Origin: Candidatus Baltobacteraceae bacterium
GTDB taxonomy: Bacteria; Vulcanimicrobiota; Vulcanimicrobiia; Vulcanimicrobiales; Vulcanimicrobiaceae
Assembly: GCA_036489885.1 (NCBI GenBank)
Contig: DASXEW010000003.1
Location: 558,001 to 622,000, forward strand
Reading direction: 5' to 3'
DNA: 64,000 bases
Translations under genes and position numbers: made by a program
Notes under the pieces: generated by a model
What the model was told of the DNA's origin: nothing
What the model saw: the letters and a program-made list of their open reading frames with translations, nothing else
The model's database searches: none
In this document: positions 36,878 through 45,886 of the stretch, piece by piece
How the letters are laid out: each line of letters begins with the position of its first letter
How positions within the stretch are numbered: the stretch's first letter is position 1

Positions 36878-37281
36878 GATTTTTCTTTCGGCGGCGTGCC
36901 CTCGGGCTCCGCCGCGCGACGCCGCGCTGCCGCGCCTGCAATTATCCACAAGAGCAGCGCGATGCCAATCGACTCGAGTGGATCGATCCGGGGTGCGAGT
37001 CGCCACGTCGCAAACAATCCGCCACCGAGAAAGAACGCGTCGTACAGCCCCAGCGGCAAGCGCGGAGCTTCCGGCGGCGGTGGCGGAAAGAATCGTCTCT
37101 CGACGTCGATCATCGCGGGATACGCGAGCGTCGAAAAGAGCGCGATCGCGCCAAAGACCAGCGCTTTCGCGGGATCGGTATGCGCCAGCACGATCGCACC
37201 GGTCAGCGTGAAAACCCCGAACACGCCGAAGAATGCCAGCGGAACGAGCGCGGCGATGCGCAGCGGCAAGAACGGATTCAC
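36874..37281 (-). CDS. small membrane protein, 135 aa
   Basis: Four hydrophobic segments and a Pro-rich loop ([15 protein letters not shown]) in the middle. No family is recognised. The GTG at 37281 is chosen because an earlier ATG (37335) would overlap the divergent gene at 37308. It is coupled to glyA by GTGA and is the first gene of the long minus-strand atp super-operon. Confidence 0.6.
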   Translation of the reverse strand: MNPFLPLRIAALVPLAFFGVFGVFTLTGAIVLAHTDPAKALVFGAIALFSTLAYPAMIDVERRFFPPPPPEAPRLPLGLYDAFFLGGGLFATWRLAPRIDPLESIGIALLLWIIAGAAARRRAAEPEGTPPKEKS

Positions 37282-37307
37282 TGCGGGCTCTTTCGAAGGT
37301 CGTGCCG

Positions 37308-38048
37308 ATGCGCCTGGCTCTTTCCACGACCGCATTCGCCCGCGCGCTCGCCGCCGGTGAACTCACGCAGCTCGAGCTGCTCGATGCCTGCGCCGGTGAG
37401 CTGCACGTGGACGGCGTCGTGCTCGATGCGGCGCAGTTCCCGCGTCGCGACGCCGACTATCTCGCGCAGATCAAGAAATTTTGCGCGGACCTGGCGCTGA
37501 CGATCGTCGCGGTCCGCGACGACGCTTTGACGGCGAGCGAAAGTTCGGCGCTCGTGCTTGCATCGCACCTCGGCGCGCCGTACGTTCTGACTCGTATGCC
37601 CGAGCGCGGTAACGATCCGGTGACGCGCTGGAACGAAGCACTCGGAATCATTGCGCGCGCAGCGTCCGAAGCCAAGAAGCTCAACGTAACGCTCGCGGTG
37701 CGCAATGTGCCGGGATCGCTTGTTGCGGACAACTTCGAGTTGGGACGCTTACGCAAAGAAAGCGATACCGCATGGCTGTGCTTCGCGCTCGATCCGCTCG
37801 CCCTCGGCGCGGCGCCGGACGAGAAAGTGCGCAAGCATCTCGTCCTGGCGTACACGGACTCTGATGCCGATCAAGTCGTGCTCGAACGTCTGGCCGAGTT
37901 CGGCGGATTCTTATGCGTGGACGCGAGCGACGGATCCGGTCAGCTGCAGAGCATCACGCGGCGATTGAGCGCTTGGCGCAGCTCGCTTGCCGAAGCAGAA
38001 TTGCACGCACGACAACCGAGTGTCGCCGAACCGCACGTGCCGTCTTGA
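37308..38048 (+). CDS. xylose isomerase-like TIM-barrel protein
   Basis: 246 residues with the pattern of the AP-endonuclease-2/xylose isomerase-like superfamily (LALSTTAF start, repeated beta-alpha units, Asp/His-rich loops such as [11 protein letters not shown]). It is short for the family and lacks a complete set of metal ligands that I can assign. A sugar isomerase/epimerase or unrelated regulatory role is possible. Only 26 bases separate it from the divergent membrane gene. Confidence 0.6.
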   Translation: MRLALSTTAFARALAAGELTQLELLDACAGELHVDGVVLDAAQFPRRDADYLAQIKKFCADLALTIVAVRDDALTASESSALVLASHLGAPYVLTRMPERGNDPVTRWNEALGIIARAASEAKKLNVTLAVRNVPGSLVADNFELGRLRKESDTAWLCFALDPLALGAAPDEKVRKHLVLAYTDSDADQVVLERLAEFGGFLCVDASDGSGQLQSITRRLSAWRSSLAEAELHARQPSVAEPHVPS

Positions 38049-38055
38049 TGCCTGA

Positions 38056-38206
38056 ATTGAGGACCTGCTCTCGCAGGTGGGTGCGGCCCGGGCGCTAGGG
38101 GACATCAGTGTGACGTCCCACCTATCGTATCCGGAGCTTGTGCTCCCGGTGGTTTTAACGTTGGCCCAGCATCTGACACCTGCGCGAGCACGCGCAGAAC
38201 AGCGAC
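38056..38206 (-). ncRNA. candidate 6S-like structured RNA
   Basis: A strong promoter on the minus strand drives a transcript of about 150 nt that overlaps no minus-strand gene. It folds as a rod. The closing helix pairs GTGCTCGC-GCAGGTG with CACCTGC-GAGAGCA (one mismatch). After an internal loop, GCTGGG pairs with CCTAGC. The centre has an open stretch with AACGTTAAAA on one side and hairpin GGGACGTCA-CAC-TGATGTCCC on the other. The tip is CCACC-hairpin-GGTGG. A long rod with a central bubble and a small 3'-side hairpin is the layout of 6S RNA. No SRP, tmRNA or RNase P signature is present. Ends are approximate. Confidence 0.5.
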
Positions 38207-38210
38207 CCCT

Positions 38211-38238
38211 ATTATCCCACCTAACGTCAAGCGGTCAA
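38211..38238 (-). promoter_or_regulatory. sigma-70-type promoter for the structured RNA
   Basis: On the minus strand TTGACC (38238-38233) and GATAAT (38216-38211) are spaced by 16 bases, near consensus. Start is expected at about 38204-38206. It points away from the epimerase gene. Confidence 0.65.
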
Positions 38239-38273
38239 GGGCTTGACAAACGAGATCGGAAGAAGCCCGCTTT

Positions 38274-39290
38274 ATGCCCCTTGACCTCCGGCTCCAAGCG
38301 CTTGAGTTGCCGCTCAAACACCCGTTTACTATCGCGCGAAGCAGCGAAGACATCGCGCGCACGATCGTTTTTCATTTGCGTTGGAACGACGTCGACGCGC
38401 TTGGCGAATCGGCGCCGACGCCGCGCTATCATGAAAGCGAAGCGACGATACGCGAGCACTTCGCGCAGCGGCCTCCGTCCGGCGACTCGCCGTATCTTCT
38501 CGAATCGATTCTCGACGGCCGTCCGCCCGCAGCGCGCTGCGGTCTCGATCTCGCGCTGCACGACGCAATCGGGAAAGACGTTGGTCGTCCGCTTTGGCAG
38601 CTGCTCGGTCTCGATCCGTCGCGCACACCGGTTACTTCGTTCACGATCGGGATTGCGCCGATCGACGAGATGCTCGCGAAAGTGCGAGAAACCGGTTCAC
38701 ACCCAATCCTCAAGATCAAACTCGGTCTCGGTTCCGAGATCGAAACGATCGAAGCGATTCGCGGCATTTATCAAGGAGCTATTCGCATCGATGCCAACGA
38801 GGCGTGGAAACCCGATCAGGCCGTGTCGATCTTGCACGAGCTGGAACGTTTCGAGATCGAGTTCTGCGAACAACCGATTCCAGCCGGCTCTCCCGCGAAG
38901 CTGCGGTATATTCGCGAACGCACGCGCATACCGATCGTCACCGACGAAGACAGTAAGGACGCAAACGATCTTGGGGCGCTGGTCGGCTGTGTCGACGGCG
39001 TCAACATCAAGCTCGTCAAGTGTGGCGGCATTCGCGCCGCACTCGCGATGATTCACACGGCGCGCGCGCTCGGCTTTCGCATCATGCTCGGCTGCATGGT
39101 CGAGAGCGCGATCTGCTCGACTGCGGCTGCGCATCTCTCGCCACTCGTTGATTGGGCCGATCTCGACGGGCCGTTTCTCGTGGCATCCGATCCATTCGGC
39201 GGTATCGTCTACAATCGCGGCAAGATCGTGCTGCCGACCGCTCCGGGTCTCGGCGTCGTCGAACGCAAACCCGAGATTGCCGCGCACTGA
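38274..39290 (+). CDS. L-Ala-D/L-Glu (dipeptide) epimerase, enolase superfamily
   Basis: 338 residues. The catalytic lysine motif KIKLG near 145, metal ligands in IRIDANEAW (Asp), FCEQP (Glu) and VTDED (Asp), and the second catalytic lysine in NIKLVKCGG. This order fits muconate-lactonising-type enzymes of the dipeptide epimerase group, used to recycle murein peptides. The linked oligopeptide-binding protein and peptidase support that. Confidence 0.88.
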   Translation: MPLDLRLQALELPLKHPFTIARSSEDIARTIVFHLRWNDVDALGESAPTPRYHESEATIREHFAQRPPSGDSPYLLESILDGRPPAARCGLDLALHDAIGKDVGRPLWQLLGLDPSRTPVTSFTIGIAPIDEMLAKVRETGSHPILKIKLGLGSEIETIEAIRGIYQGAIRIDANEAWKPDQAVSILHELERFEIEFCEQPIPAGSPAKLRYIRERTRIPIVTDEDSKDANDLGALVGCVDGVNIKLVKCGGIRAALAMIHTARALGFRIMLGCMVESAICSTAAAHLSPLVDWADLDGPFLVASDPFGGIVYNRGKIVLPTAPGLGVVERKPEIAAH

Positions 39291-40903
39291 GGCTCGCACT
39301 CCTCGCACTTACACTTGCACTCGTAACCGGCTGCGTTGCGCCCTCGAACGTAAGCGGCGCGGGCGGACGGCATTCGTGGACGCTGCCCGGTCACGTACGC
39401 TACGGCTCGCCGGATGAGCCGGATTCGCTGCTCGAGTTTTACGCGCACACCGCTGCCGCCGACGAAGTCAGCAATTTGCTCTTCGCGCCGGTCTTTCGTT
39501 ACGATGCACAGGGCAATTTTTTACCCGAGCTTGCGACTAAAGTTCCAACATACGCGAACCACGGCATCGCGAAAGACGGAAAAACGATCGTGTTGCACTT
39601 CCGCAAGGGCGTGCAGTGGGCTGACGGGGCGCCGGTCACGGCGCACGACCTTACGTTCACCTACGCGCTGGTCATGAACGATCGCACCAACGTCAAGCTG
39701 CGCGAAGGTTGGAACGACATTGCGTCGCTCGTGACCCCGGACGACTACACCGCAGTCGTGCGCTTGCGCCGGCCGAACGCCGACATCATCGGACTGTGCT
39801 TTAGCGGCACGGCGTACCCGTTGCTGCCGCAGCATCTGCTCGCGAAAGTCCACCCAGAAGACTTGCAGCGCAGCGCGTACGCAAACGACCCCGTCGGAAG
39901 CGGTCCGTTCGTTCTCGAGAAGTGGAATCACGGCGCATCGCTCGAGTTCGTCGCCAACGCACGCTATTGGCGAGGACGTCCGAAGCTCGATCGTTTCACG
40001 TGGAAGGTCATACCGAACACCGAGACACTCTTCGCGCAGCTGCAAAGTCATGAGATCGACGTCTACGACGGCGTTGCTCCGACGCAGATCGGGCGGCTCG
40101 GAGCGATCCAAGGCGTTCACGTGGTCCACCGGCTGATCGCAAACCTGAAACACATGACACTCAACGTTGCGCGCCCGAACCTGCGCGACGTGCGCGTCCG
40201 TTTGGCGATCGCAGAAGCCGTCGACTGGGATCGCATCAACACCGATATCTATCACGGCTACAACGAACGCGCACGCAGCGACATCCCGCCCAACTCATGG
40301 GCGGCGCCGAACGTGCCGTTCTATCCGCACGATCCCGCGGACGCCGGACGATTACTCGACGCTGCCGGCTGGCATGCCGCAGCTGACGGCTTCCGGCACA
40401 AAAACGAAAAGCGGCTCGTGATCGAGATCGCGAGTGCGACCGGGAATCAGCCCAACGAGCAAGCCGAGGTGCAGATCCAAAGCCAGCTGCGCTCGGTTGG
40501 CATCGACGTGCGGATTCGCAATTATCCGGTCAGCCTGCTCTTCGCGCGCAATGGTCCGCTCTACAGCGGAAACTACGACACGTCGTGGTCGACCGACACG
40601 CAAGGCCCCGATCCCGACAACGAAGGCTCGTGGGGCGCGAAATTCATTCCCCCGAACGGAGCGAACACGTCCTGGCTCGACGATCCGATCGTGAACCGGA
40701 CGTCAGCCGAGCAGCTCCTCACCTACGACCGCAGCGCGCGCAAAGCGATCGTACAAAAGGAAGAGGCGCGCATTCACGAACTTGTTCCGTCGATCTTCCT
40801 TTATTGGGAGAACGGCTACGCCGCATACAACGATGATTTGAAGAACTACAAGCCTGCGGAGTATTTCGTGAACCTATGGAACTCGTGGGAATGGGAGATC
40901 TGA
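39287..40903 (+). CDS. oligopeptide ABC transporter substrate-binding lipoprotein (SBP_bac_5)
   Basis: A family 5 solute-binding protein, 538 residues. The N-terminus is a lipoprotein signal with lipobox LVTGC at about 12-16. The mature chain has TFTYALVMNDRTNVK and VGSGPFVLEKWNHGASLEFVA near residues 140-230. The start is CTG at 39287, which overlaps the epimerase stop as CTGA. No better ATG/GTG/TTG gives the signal peptide. No permease genes follow, so it must work with a system elsewhere. Confidence 0.85.
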   Translation: MRLALLALTLALVTGCVAPSNVSGAGGRHSWTLPGHVRYGSPDEPDSLLEFYAHTAAADEVSNLLFAPVFRYDAQGNFLPELATKVPTYANHGIAKDGKTIVLHFRKGVQWADGAPVTAHDLTFTYALVMNDRTNVKLREGWNDIASLVTPDDYTAVVRLRRPNADIIGLCFSGTAYPLLPQHLLAKVHPEDLQRSAYANDPVGSGPFVLEKWNHGASLEFVANARYWRGRPKLDRFTWKVIPNTETLFAQLQSHEIDVYDGVAPTQIGRLGAIQGVHVVHRLIANLKHMTLNVARPNLRDVRVRLAIAEAVDWDRINTDIYHGYNERARSDIPPNSWAAPNVPFYPHDPADAGRLLDAAGWHAAADGFRHKNEKRLVIEIASATGNQPNEQAEVQIQSQLRSVGIDVRIRNYPVSLLFARNGPLYSGNYDTSWSTDTQGPDPDNEGSWGAKFIPPNGANTSWLDDPIVNRTSAEQLLTYDRSARKAIVQKEEARIHELVPSIFLYWENGYAAYNDDLKNYKPAEYFVNLWNSWEWEI

Positions 40904-40910
40904 GGCCTCG

Positions 40911-41774
40911 ATGCCGCTGATCTTCGATCCGAAGCCTCGCGCCAAAGTCGTCCTGCGCTGTCCGCCGACCCGCCGCGGCATCATCTCGTGGAACGGGTCG
41001 GAGACCGAGGGTGGCCTCTCGATCCGCGCCCGTTTCACCGACGAGAGCTGGAGCGCGCCGCTCCCGTACGTCAGCTGGAGCGGCGACGAGCGTGTCTCGC
41101 TGGGTGGACGCGAACCGCGCGCACACTTCGAAATCGACATGCTGCTTGCACAAGAGCCGTTCACGGCGATCGAAACGCAGTCGTCCGCGAAGCTCGACGC
41201 GATCGTGCTTGCGACGCCGCCGGAAGGGGCCCCGCAAGATACGCCGCTCGAGCCGATCGAGCTCAACGTTCCGCGTCTCTCGCAATATGTGGGCGATCCC
41301 GGGAGCGGGTGGTGCAGTCCGGCGTCGCTCGCGATGCTGCTGGTTGCAAATGCGGTCGAGACCGACGTCGCGCGAGCCGCTGCAGCAACCTACGATCAAG
41401 CCTATCGCGGCACCGGCAACTGGGCGTTCAACGTCGCCTACGCAAGCCGTTTCGGTTTGCGCGCGTTCGTCGCGTTTCTCCGCGATCTCGCACACGCGCG
41501 GAAGTTTTTGGTCGAAGGCGTCCCACTCGCACTTACACTCGCGTGGAAGAACGGCGAGCTCGACAATCCGCCGTTGCCGGAAACCGACGGACACTTCGTC
41601 GTGCTCTGCGGCTTCGCCGCGAACGGCGACCCAATCGTCAACGATCCGGCGCAACCGACGATTCGCGTTACCTATCCACGCGCGCAGTTTCAACGCAATT
41701 GGCTCAGTCATGGCGGAATCGCCTACGTGATCGCGCCGCCCGACAAACCGACGGTCGAGATCGCCAACGCGTGA
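40911..41774 (+). CDS. C39-like cysteine peptidase
   Basis: 287 residues. The N-terminal half is beta-rich (SWNGSETEGGLS). The peptidase half has the catalytic Cys in PGSGWCSPASLAML, His in GHFVVLCGF and Asp/Asn in VNDPA, the C39_2-type arrangement. No signal peptide is seen, so it may act in the cytoplasm on imported peptides. It follows the peptide-binding protein by 7 bases. Confidence 0.82.
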   Translation: MPLIFDPKPRAKVVLRCPPTRRGIISWNGSETEGGLSIRARFTDESWSAPLPYVSWSGDERVSLGGREPRAHFEIDMLLAQEPFTAIETQSSAKLDAIVLATPPEGAPQDTPLEPIELNVPRLSQYVGDPGSGWCSPASLAMLLVANAVETDVARAAAATYDQAYRGTGNWAFNVAYASRFGLRAFVAFLRDLAHARKFLVEGVPLALTLAWKNGELDNPPLPETDGHFVVLCGFAANGDPIVNDPAQPTIRVTYPRAQFQRNWLSHGGIAYVIAPPDKPTVEIANA

Positions 41775-42286
41775 CAGCGCAACCGCAGGGACGCGTCGTC
41801 TCCAGCGGCGACGTCGCCGCTGCGCCGCTACACATCGTCCTCGTCGAGCCGCTGATTCCACCGAATACGGGTAACGTCGCGCGTCTGTGCGCCGCGACCG
41901 GCTGTGCCCTGCACCTCGTCGAGCCGCTCGGGTTCTCCATCGACGATCGCGAGCTCAAGCGTGCGGGCCTCGATTATTGGGAATACGTGCGCGTAGTGGT
42001 CCACGATTCGCTTGACGCCTATCTCGCAAGCACGGCCTCACCGCGCTGGTTCGTGGAAACGCATGCGCCGCAACGATACGACCAGGCCCCATACACGCTC
42101 GGCGACGCGCTGATCTTCGGTACGGAGACGAAAGGCTTGCCGCGCGACATTTTGGAACGTGAACGCGAGCGTGTCGTCGGCGTGCCGATGCGCACCGGAA
42201 CCGTTCGCAGCTTGAATCTCTCGACGACGGTCGGTATCGTCGCGTATGCAGCCCTGGCGCGACTCGGATTCCCATCGCTGGAGTAG
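41771..42286 (+). CDS. trmL: tRNA (cytidine/uridine-34-2'-O)-methyltransferase TrmL
   Basis: SPOUT-class methyltransferase for the wobble base of some leucine tRNAs. VEPLIPPNTGNVARLCAATG near residue 17, FGTETKGLPRDIL and PMRTGTVRSLNLSTTVGIV form the trefoil-knot SAM site. The GTG overlaps the peptidase stop (GTGA). 171 residues is slightly long for the family. Confidence 0.93.
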   Translation: MTAQPQGRVVSSGDVAAAPLHIVLVEPLIPPNTGNVARLCAATGCALHLVEPLGFSIDDRELKRAGLDYWEYVRVVVHDSLDAYLASTASPRWFVETHAPQRYDQAPYTLGDALIFGTETKGLPRDILERERERVVGVPMRTGTVRSLNLSTTVGIVAYAALARLGFPSLE

Positions 42287-42309
42287 TTCTCGTAATCGCG
42301 CTGGGCGCG

Positions 42310-43494
42310 ATGTTGCTGGTCGCGCTTGGACCGCGGCGGATTCCAGCATGGATTTGGCCGGTCGCAGGGGCGCTCGCGCTTGTTGCGCTCCGGTTCGAAC
42401 CGCCGCGCGCCGCGCTGGGTGCGATTGCAGCGCAGTGGAACGTTCTCGTCTTCATCTTCGGACTAATGCTGATTTCGGCCGTTGCAGACATGAGCGAACT
42501 GATTGCATGGGTTGCGGATGCGCTTGTGGTTGCGGCACGCGGCTCGCGACGGCGTTTGTTCTGTTATATCTTCGGCAGCGGAGCGCTGTTGACGGCGATC
42601 ATGGCGAACGACACGACTGCGATCGTCTTTACGCCGATCGTCTATAGCGCCGTCGCCGGTCGCGGTATCGACGCGCTGCCGTTCTTGTACGCTTGCACGT
42701 TCGTCGCCGACACGGCCTCGTTCGGTCTTCCATTTTCGAACCCGGCGAATCTCCTCGTCATCCCTCGACCGGAGTTCATCCCGTACATCGTTCATCTGTT
42801 CGTTCCGATGCTGATCGCGACGGCGCTCAATCTCGCCGTGTTTCTTGTGCTTTTTCGCCGTCTGTTGCGCGGACGATACGAGTGCACGCAGGCGAGGCCA
42901 CTCGATCGACGCATGCGCGCGACACTCTTGACGATGCTCCTCGTCGCGTTTGGTTATCTCGCGGCAATGGCCGCGAACGTTCCGCTCGGTCCGGTTGCAC
43001 TCGTGGGCGCAATCCTCGTCGTGATCGCTGCGAAGGCGAACCCACGCGCGGCGCTCGAGCAGGTTGGTTGGAGCACGTTCTTGCTCTTAGCCGGACTGTT
43101 CGTGCTGCTCGACGCGGTCGTTCATCAAGGCGCGGTTGCGTGGGCGCTTGCAGGTTTGCACGACGCCGCGCGCGGCGGTCCGCTGGGTACGTTGCTCGCC
43201 GCAGCGTTTGGCTCCGCCATCGCCGCGAATCTCCTCAACAATCTTCCCGTTGCGGCAATGTCGGGTACCGTCATCGCGCATAGCGCGTCGACACATCTCG
43301 CCTATCCGCTCATCGCTGGGATCGATCTCGGTCCGAACATGTCCACGACCGGATCGCTCGCGACAATTCTCTGGCTCTCGATCGTTCGCAGGCGTGGATT
43401 GCACGTGAGTCCATTCGAGTATCTACGGCTCGGCTTGTGCGTCGTCCCGGCTGCGTTGCTCCTCACATGTCTCTGGCTCTGGATCGTCAAATGA
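42310..43494 (+). CDS. ArsB/NhaD-type anion permease family protein
   Basis: About 11 spans in 394 residues, with the repeated inverted topology of the ArsB/NhaD/CitM group. MANDTTAIVFTPIVYS and GLPFSNPANLLVIPRPEF are typical half-repeat motifs, as is NLLNNLPVAAMSG. Arsenite, citrate or sodium/proton transport are possible; there is no ars operon nearby. CTG at 42301 could be an earlier start. Confidence 0.85.
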   Translation: MLLVALGPRRIPAWIWPVAGALALVALRFEPPRAALGAIAAQWNVLVFIFGLMLISAVADMSELIAWVADALVVAARGSRRRLFCYIFGSGALLTAIMANDTTAIVFTPIVYSAVAGRGIDALPFLYACTFVADTASFGLPFSNPANLLVIPRPEFIPYIVHLFVPMLIATALNLAVFLVLFRRLLRGRYECTQARPLDRRMRATLLTMLLVAFGYLAAMAANVPLGPVALVGAILVVIAAKANPRAALEQVGWSTFLLLAGLFVLLDAVVHQGAVAWALAGLHDAARGGPLGTLLAAAFGSAIAANLLNNLPVAAMSGTVIAHSASTHLAYPLIAGIDLGPNMSTTGSLATILWLSIVRRRGLHVSPFEYLRLGLCVVPAALLLTCLWLWIVK

Positions 43495-43504
43495 CGGAGG
43501 AAAC

Positions 43505-43954
43505 ATGGCAGTTCTCGCCATCGCGCTGGACGGCATCGAAGACGAACGTCTGATCGACGCCGCCATTCCTTGGACTTCGCATTTCGAACGCGCCGAGGTT
43601 TGGTGCGCGTACGGCGATCGCGCCATGCGTGAGCTCGAACATCAACGCGAACGTCACGGACGTCCGCCTCCGCCATCGCACCACGCACCCCACGGTCCGG
43701 ATCCGGATCGCGCGCAAGCCGAAGCGATCGCCGCGCACGGCCGCGAATTACTTCAGTCGCGCGGAATTGTAGCGACTACGCGTATTCTCGGTGACCGCGA
43801 TCCCGGTCACGCGCTGGCTGCAGCGACCGAGCCCAACGTTACGGTCTTGTTAGGCGCCGGGCACCGCGGCGGGATCGGTCCCAAGTCGATCGGCCACGTT
43901 GCGCGATTCCTCATCGACCACGCTCGTGGACCGGTTATCGTTCTTCGCCTTTGA
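43505..43954 (+). CDS. universal stress protein-like
   Basis: 149 residues with a His/Pro-rich loop (PPPPSHHAPHGPDPD) and a C-terminus GAGHRGGIGPKSIGHVARFLI plus PVIVLRL, like the ATP-binding end of UspA proteins. GGAGG 3 bases before the ATG gives a clear start. Its last 105 bases overlap the convergent MFS gene. Confidence 0.65.
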   Translation: MAVLAIALDGIEDERLIDAAIPWTSHFERAEVWCAYGDRAMRELEHQRERHGRPPPPSHHAPHGPDPDRAQAEAIAAHGRELLQSRGIVATTRILGDRDPGHALAAATEPNVTVLLGAGHRGGIGPKSIGHVARFLIDHARGPVIVLRL

Positions 43955-45151
43955 AATCGGCGGCAAGAACGAAGCAGCGATCAGTGCGGCTAGCGCAAAG
44001 CCGCCGATCGCGAAAAGGACCGGCGTCAAACCGTGCGTATCGCCAAGCCGTCCAAGAAACGGCATCGCGAACCCGCCCATCGATATCGCGAGCCCGAGCG
44101 TAACGCCTGACGCCGTGCCGATGCGGGTCGGCAAGTAATCCTGTCCGAGCACGATCGTTACGCTCTGACTGAGCTGCATCAGGAAACCGAGCGCGATGAA
44201 CAAGAGCGCGATCTCGACGAGCGATGCGCCCGAACCCGCAGCCCAAGCAATGACCGCCGTGAACGCCGCGGCAGCCGACATCGAGATCATGATCAGCTTC
44301 CGGCGATCGACGCGATCTCCCAGACGGCCGCCGGTGATGACGCCCGCTGCTGCGGCGATCAGCGTCATCGCGAGCACGGCGTTCGCTTGCGCTTTCGTTG
44401 CGCCGAGAACGGCGATGCAGAACAGCGGCGTAAACGTCATGACGCCGAAAAACACGACCGAGCGCATCACGATTGTCGTGGTCAAGAGCGCAAAGGCCCC
44501 CCAGCGATCGCCGCGTTCGCTCGCCGACTTGAATTTCTTGGGCGCTTCACGCAACGACGCGAAGCGACGCATCTCAACGAATGCAAAGAACAAGGCGTAC
44601 AGCACGCCGGGAACCATGATGAGCCCTGTGCCGTGCAAACCGATCAAGAGAATCGCCGGCGTTACCAGGATCGGCCCGGCCGCGAAACCGATGTTGCCGC
44701 CGAGACCGAAGAATCCCATTCCCGTCGCACGCTGCGAGCCGGACAGCGCGTTTGCGGCGCGCGCTGCTTCGGGATGAAACGCGGCACTCCCGACGCCGGC
44801 GATGAGCGTCGCGCCTAACAGCCACGTGAACGTTGGGGCAAAACCAAGCAACACCGTACCCGACATGCCGCACAAGAGCGCAGCCGGAATGAGCCACGGG
44901 ATCGAGCGCTTGTCCGTGATGTAACCGAACAGCGGTTGAATCACCGACGACGCAATCGTCAACGAAAGAACGAGACTTGCGGCGGCCGCGTATGAGAGAT
45001 GCCGCTGCGCGATCAAGAACGGCAGGATCGCCGGAACGATCGACTGGTTCATGTCATTGAAGGCGTGCGCCGCGACGAGGAAGCCTATCCCACGGCGATC
45101 AAGGGGACGCGGCTGTGAGGAGGGCGCTACGAGCGCCGCTGCTGCGGCCAT
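43850..45151 (-). CDS. MFS transporter, fosmidomycin-resistance (Fsr)-like
   Basis: 433 residues with 12 spans. AAHAFNDMNQSIVPAILPFL at about 25 and GSAAFHPEAARAANALSG are typical of Fsr-type exporters. The C-terminal tail of about 35 polar residues is encoded across the end of the convergent usp-like gene. The ATG at 45151 is chosen over earlier codons because the preceding sequence is Arg-rich shadow. Confidence 0.85.
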   Translation of the reverse strand: MAAAAALVAPSSQPRPLDRRGIGFLVAAHAFNDMNQSIVPAILPFLIAQRHLSYAAAASLVLSLTIASSVIQPLFGYITDKRSIPWLIPAALLCGMSGTVLLGFAPTFTWLLGATLIAGVGSAAFHPEAARAANALSGSQRATGMGFFGLGGNIGFAAGPILVTPAILLIGLHGTGLIMVPGVLYALFFAFVEMRRFASLREAPKKFKSASERGDRWGAFALLTTTIVMRSVVFFGVMTFTPLFCIAVLGATKAQANAVLAMTLIAAAAGVITGGRLGDRVDRRKLIMISMSAAAAFTAVIAWAAGSGASLVEIALLFIALGFLMQLSQSVTIVLGQDYLPTRIGTASGVTLGLAISMGGFAMPFLGRLGDTHGLTPVLFAIGGFALAALIAASFLPPISKAKNDNRSTSVVDEESRNVADRLGTDPAAVPGA

Positions 45152-45208
45152 GGAGGCAATGTTCCCACGCGCTCGCCGATCCGTCAAAGACTTTCGCCGA
45201 CCCTCAGC

Positions 45209-45886
45209 TTGCTCGAGCGCAGCGTCGTCGAGTGCCGGCGGTGTCCCGAGTTGCGCCGCTATTGCGCGAACGTCGCGCGCGAGAAGAAACGCGCGCACCG
45301 CGACTTCGAGTACTGGGGCCGCCCCGTCCCCGGTTGGGGCGATCGTAACGCCCGCGTCCTGATCGTCGGCTTGGCGCCCGGAGCACACGGTTCGAACCGC
45401 ACCGGACGCCCGTTCACGGGCGACGCATCTGGCGAGTGGCTGTACCGTGCGATGTATCGCGCCGGGTTTGCAAATCAACCGCATTCGATCGACCGCAACG
45501 ACGGTTTGCGTTTGAGCGGCGCATACATCACGGCCGCAATCCGCTGCGCGCCCCCGCAAAACAAACCGACGCCCGAGCAGCGCCGCCGCTGCTTCGACTA
45601 TTTGCGCGGTGAGTACGACGCGCTGCATCCAAGCGTCATCATCGCGCTCGGGAAAATCGCCGACGACTCCGTCCACACGCTCTTGCGTGAAGAGCACACC
45701 TATCTCACGCCGCGCGCGCCGTTCAAGCACGGCGCCGAAACGCGCGTGCAGACGCCGAACCGACGCGAGGTCTTGGTATTAGCTTCGTATCATCCCAGCC
45801 GGCAAAACACCAACACCGGAAAACTTACCGAACCGATGCTGGATCGGATCTTCGAACGTGCGCAGGAGCTTCTATGCGAAAATTGA
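45209..45886 (+). CDS. udgB: uracil-DNA glycosylase, family 5 (UDGb)
   Basis: A 4Fe-4S uracil/hypoxanthine DNA glycosylase of 225 residues. CRRCPELRRYC holds cluster cysteines. GLAPGAHGSNRTGRPFTGD is the UDGb active-site loop. ASYHPSRQNTNTGKLT is motif 2. It starts with TTG at 45209. It repairs deaminated bases. Confidence 0.93.
   Translation: MLERSVVECRRCPELRRYCANVAREKKRAHRDFEYWGRPVPGWGDRNARVLIVGLAPGAHGSNRTGRPFTGDASGEWLYRAMYRAGFANQPHSIDRNDGLRLSGAYITAAIRCAPPQNKPTPEQRRRCFDYLRGEYDALHPSVIIALGKIADDSVHTLLREEHTYLTPRAPFKHGAETRVQTPNRREVLVLASYHPSRQNTNTGKLTEPMLDRIFERAQELLCEN

Noticed and set aside
35630-37366. 578-codon frame as a fused GlyA
   Set aside because: The first 160 codons are shadow of the small membrane gene; GlyA starts at 36877.
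38056-38206. Riboswitch or leader on the plus strand before the dipeptide epimerase
   Set aside because: No known riboswitch motif is present and the strong promoter points the other way.
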